Below the pieces are notes generated by a model. It saw only the letters and a list, made by a program, of their open reading frames with translations, was not told where the DNA came from and made no database searches. A stretch of 64,000 bases of DNA from Novisyntrophococcus fermenticellae. GTDB taxonomy: Bacteria; Bacillota; Clostridia; Lachnospirales; Lachnospiraceae. Positions within the stretch are counted from its first letter, which is position 1; the number at the start of each line of letters is the position of its first letter. Shown here piece by piece: positions 61,968 to 64,000 of the stretch. The translations under genes and the position numbers were made by a program. The DNA lies in contig NZ_CP076458.1 of assembly GCF_018866245.1 (NCBI RefSeq), positions 1,116,001 through 1,180,000 on the forward strand, written 5' to 3'.

Positions 61968-63356
61968 ATGGCAGACAAATTTTATGCGAAAGGGGAAGGC
62001 AACAACGGGTACATTAAAAACCTTGAAGTTTGTTCTTTCAGTAATCTTGACGGAAACTGTGGCATGTTCCAGATGGCCCTTTACAAAACAGAGGCAGGAA
62101 AATACTATCTGTATGGCTGCTGCTTTGGGGGAACCCAAAACGGAGTTATGATCAGTGATGTGACAGATCCCTATGATCCTAAATTCATCAGACATTTTGA
62201 ACTAGTGGATCCGAAGGAATATCCTACAACCACATCTCCAAAGCTGCAGATTGCCGATGATCTGATGATTGTGGCTATGAGCTGCGGAAGCGGCCCCGGT
62301 GCGCTCGTTGATCAGTCGGGAGAGGGTGAAATTAAGTGCGAAGCAGGAATCCGAATCTACAGTTTGAAGAATGATCCGGAAAATCCGGAGTTTTTAGGCT
62401 ACTGGGATTGCGGGTTGAAACACGTGTTAGGTGTACACCGCTTTATGTACAACGGAGGACGTTATGTTCATCTTTCCAGTGACTGTGAAGGCTTTGAGGG
62501 GATGATTTATCGTATCATCGATATTATCGATCCTACGCATCCCGTAGAAGTAGGACGTTGGTGGAGACCTGATCAATATGCGGATGGCTATCCGGGAAGA
62601 GAATTTGACCCGGGTGCGCCGCATGTACCTTCCTTTATGGATAAGGGCTGGTTACATGGACCACCATTTGTTCGTGACGGAATTGCATATATGGGTTATG
62701 GCGGAGCCGGGCTTGTGATTGTGGATGTTCATGATGTAACACGTCCGAAATGCCTTGGTGAATTGAAACTGATGCCTGCTTTTTCCAGTGAACTCGCAGG
62801 TGCCAGAACTCATACGGCACTTCCCCTTCCCGGACGCGACCTTGTGGTGTGTCAGAATGAAGGAGAGCGCTTCCAGTTCTTTACACCGGACAAAATTAAA
62901 AGGGCACAGGCACTGAATAATCTGCATATGATTGACGTCAGTGATCCGAAGCAGCCGACATTGATTGCGGAATTCCCTTATCCGGAGGTTCCGGAAGATT
63001 TTCCTTATCAAAACTTTAATGTTGCAGGCCTTGGAGTGCCAGGTCCCTTCGGACCTCACAATATCCATGAGCCGATGGATAACAAGCCGTGGCTGGAGCA
63101 AAGAGGCGACCGTGTATACTGCTGCTATTTTTCAGCGGGGTTACGTGTCTATGATGTTTCCGATCCTTACTATATTAAGGAGCTGGCATACTTTATACCG
63201 CCCAATCCGAATAAAAAAACGGAAGAATCTTATTTTCCTGGTTTCCCGGGACCACGTCTGGCCTGCACAGAAGATGTTGTAGTGGACGACAGAGGCTATA
63301 TCATGATTGATGCTCTGGATGATGGGTTCTATATTCTGAAGATGAAAGAGCAATAA
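61968..63356 (+). CDS. LVIVD-repeat beta-propeller protein
   Basis: The 462-residue protein shows repeated blades: GVMISDVTDPYDPKFIRHFE, GAGLVIVDVHDVTRPKCLGE, LHMIDVSDPKQPTLIAEF and AGLRVYDVSDPYYIKELA. These LVIVD-type repeats build a beta propeller. There is no signal peptide, so unlike many relatives it should be cytoplasmic. GAAAGGAGC precedes ATG 61968, seventeen bases after buk. Its role in the operon is unknown; it may be a binding or catalytic partner of the flavoprotein encoded next. Confidence 0.8.
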   Translation: MADKFYAKGEGNNGYIKNLEVCSFSNLDGNCGMFQMALYKTEAGKYYLYGCCFGGTQNGVMISDVTDPYDPKFIRHFELVDPKEYPTTTSPKLQIADDLMIVAMSCGSGPGALVDQSGEGEIKCEAGIRIYSLKNDPENPEFLGYWDCGLKHVLGVHRFMYNGGRYVHLSSDCEGFEGMIYRIIDIIDPTHPVEVGRWWRPDQYADGYPGREFDPGAPHVPSFMDKGWLHGPPFVRDGIAYMGYGGAGLVIVDVHDVTRPKCLGELKLMPAFSSELAGARTHTALPLPGRDLVVCQNEGERFQFFTPDKIKRAQALNNLHMIDVSDPKQPTLIAEFPYPEVPEDFPYQNFNVAGLGVPGPFGPHNIHEPMDNKPWLEQRGDRVYCCYFSAGLRVYDVSDPYYIKELAYFIPPNPNKKTEESYFPGFPGPRLACTEDVVVDDRGYIMIDALDDGFYILKMKEQ

Positions 63357-63367
63357 TAAAAATATTC

Positions 63368-63400
63368 AATTACCGTTCGGCCATAAAACTGGACGGTAAT
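63368..63400 (+). repeat. Hairpin between propeller and flavoprotein genes
   Basis: ATTACCGTTC at 63368-63377 pairs, with one wobble, with GGACGGTAAT near 63391-63400. No T run follows. It may adjust mRNA level for the last gene. Confidence 0.4.
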
Positions 63401-63434
63401 GAAATAAAATACACTATTAAAAAGAGAGAAGACA

Positions 63435-64000
63435 ATGAAGATCTTAGGTATTTCTTTTGGAACGAAGAATGGAACAAATGATTCGCTCTGTATGGAGGCA
63501 TTAATGGGAGCGAAAGAAAAAGGCGGTGATGTGGAATTTATTCAGATGTCTACATTAAACATCCGTCACTGCACCGGATGCTGTGCCTGCGCAAAGACTC
63601 TTTTAAGCGGTAAAGGTAATATGTGTACAATTAAGGATGATGATTTTGAATGGCTGCTTGATAAGATGCTGGACGCAGATGGAATCATTATCAGCGATCC
63701 TATTTTTGAAGAGGGAGCCTCCGGATTATTCCACACCATTACAGACCGTTTCGGACCCAGAACAGACAGAGGAAATAATGTGATCGGAACCAAAATTGCT
63801 CAGGAAACCGGAGGAAAGATTCCGGATCCCCGTCTTTTAAAAGACAAGGTTATCTCTTACATAGGTGTGGGTGGTTCTGACTGGGGAACCAGAGTACAGT
63901 GTGAGCATGCTATGCATGCGTTAACCCCTATGTGGAAAGTGATTGATAATGCATGGTTTCCATGGGCAAAGTCTGTCCTTATGGAGGATGATAAGCTTGC
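63435..64000 (+). CDS. Iron-sulfur-flavoprotein-like NAD(P)H reductase, partial
   Basis: AAGAGAGAAG precedes ATG 63435; the gene runs off the window after 188 residues. It has a flavodoxin-like start, ILGISFGTKNGTNDSLCMEA, and the compact cysteine motif Cys46-x2-Cys49-Cys50-x-Cys52 with Cys64, as in iron-sulfur flavoproteins of the NADPH-dependent FMN reductase group. DADGIIISDPIFEEGASGLF matches the FMN-binding loop. It would carry electrons between ferredoxin or NAD(P)H and an unknown acceptor. Confidence 0.82.
   Translation, partial: MKILGISFGTKNGTNDSLCMEALMGAKEKGGDVEFIQMSTLNIRHCTGCCACAKTLLSGKGNMCTIKDDDFEWLLDKMLDADGIIISDPIFEEGASGLFHTITDRFGPRTDRGNNVIGTKIAQETGGKIPDPRLLKDKVISYIGVGGSDWGTRVQCEHAMHALTPMWKVIDNAWFPWAKSVLMEDDKL

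Overview
The window looks like chromosome of an anaerobic, low-to-mid GC Firmicute, most likely a gut Clostridium of the Lachnospiraceae type. This rests on protein style (YesM/YesN two-component pair, GH125/GH38/GH4 mannoside enzymes, ferredoxin-dependent 2-oxoacid oxidoreductase with Ptb/Buk), strong GGAGG ribosome sites and dense co-directional operons. No tRNA, rRNA or CRISPR array was seen.

Region 1 (1-9.7 kb) is a decaying accessory region. It holds a scrap of a sugar ABC ATPase, an internally deleted IS66-family element, a small membrane-protein gene with a homopolymer frameshift, a secreted-protein gene with an in-frame stop that runs into a frameshifted ISL3-family element, and a BlaI/M56 (BlaR1-like) regulatory pair ahead of a lipoprotein and an ABC-2-type exporter. 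In that locus the M56 gene is frameshifted, one permease carries an in-frame TAA, and a second lipoprotein is cut short. A LysR fragment closes the region.

Region 2 (9.7-19.4 kb) is a sugar or polyol uptake and catabolism cluster: a divergent zinc alcohol dehydrogenase, a ribose-type ABC transporter, an SDR dehydrogenase, a ROK regulator, a class II aldolase and a PfkB kinase, followed by a broken flavin oxidoreductase gene.

Region 3 (19.4-29.6 kb) is the most remarkable part. A consensus sigma-A promoter drives a 35-codon leader peptide with a Cys-Cys-Cys run and an intrinsic terminator. Then come cysK, a YezD-family gene, NifB, a NifX-like protein, a NifH-like reductase, NifD- and NifK-like subunits, a second NifX-like protein and a cystine-type ABC transporter. 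All P-cluster cysteines and the cofactor cysteine are kept, but the residue matching the FeMo-co histidine is not, and there is no NifE, NifN or NifV here. I read this as a nitrogenase-like enzyme for sulfur salvage, comparable in logic to methylthio-alkane reductase, controlled by cysteine availability. A four-domain CoA-disulfide-reductase/rhodanese/TusA/DsrE protein lies 3.5 kb downstream.

Region 4 (29.7-53.9 kb) concerns mannosides: a GH125 gene, an aldo/keto reductase, a NUDIX protein, a YesM/YesN pair, PHP proteins, then a long operon with a PHP phosphoesterase, an EEP-family hydrolase, an Lpl-type ABC transporter (one permease frameshifted), a PfkB kinase, GH4, GH38 and a 525-residue protein of unknown function.

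Region 5 (53.9-64 kb) has an orphan GHKL sensor kinase, a LysR regulator and a divergent operon: P-loop ATPase, ferredoxin, VorB-type 2-oxoacid oxidoreductase, phosphate butyryltransferase, butyrate kinase, an LVIVD-repeat propeller protein and an iron-sulfur-flavoprotein-like reductase running off the end. This would oxidise a 2-oxoacid to acyl-CoA and recover ATP through acyl phosphate.
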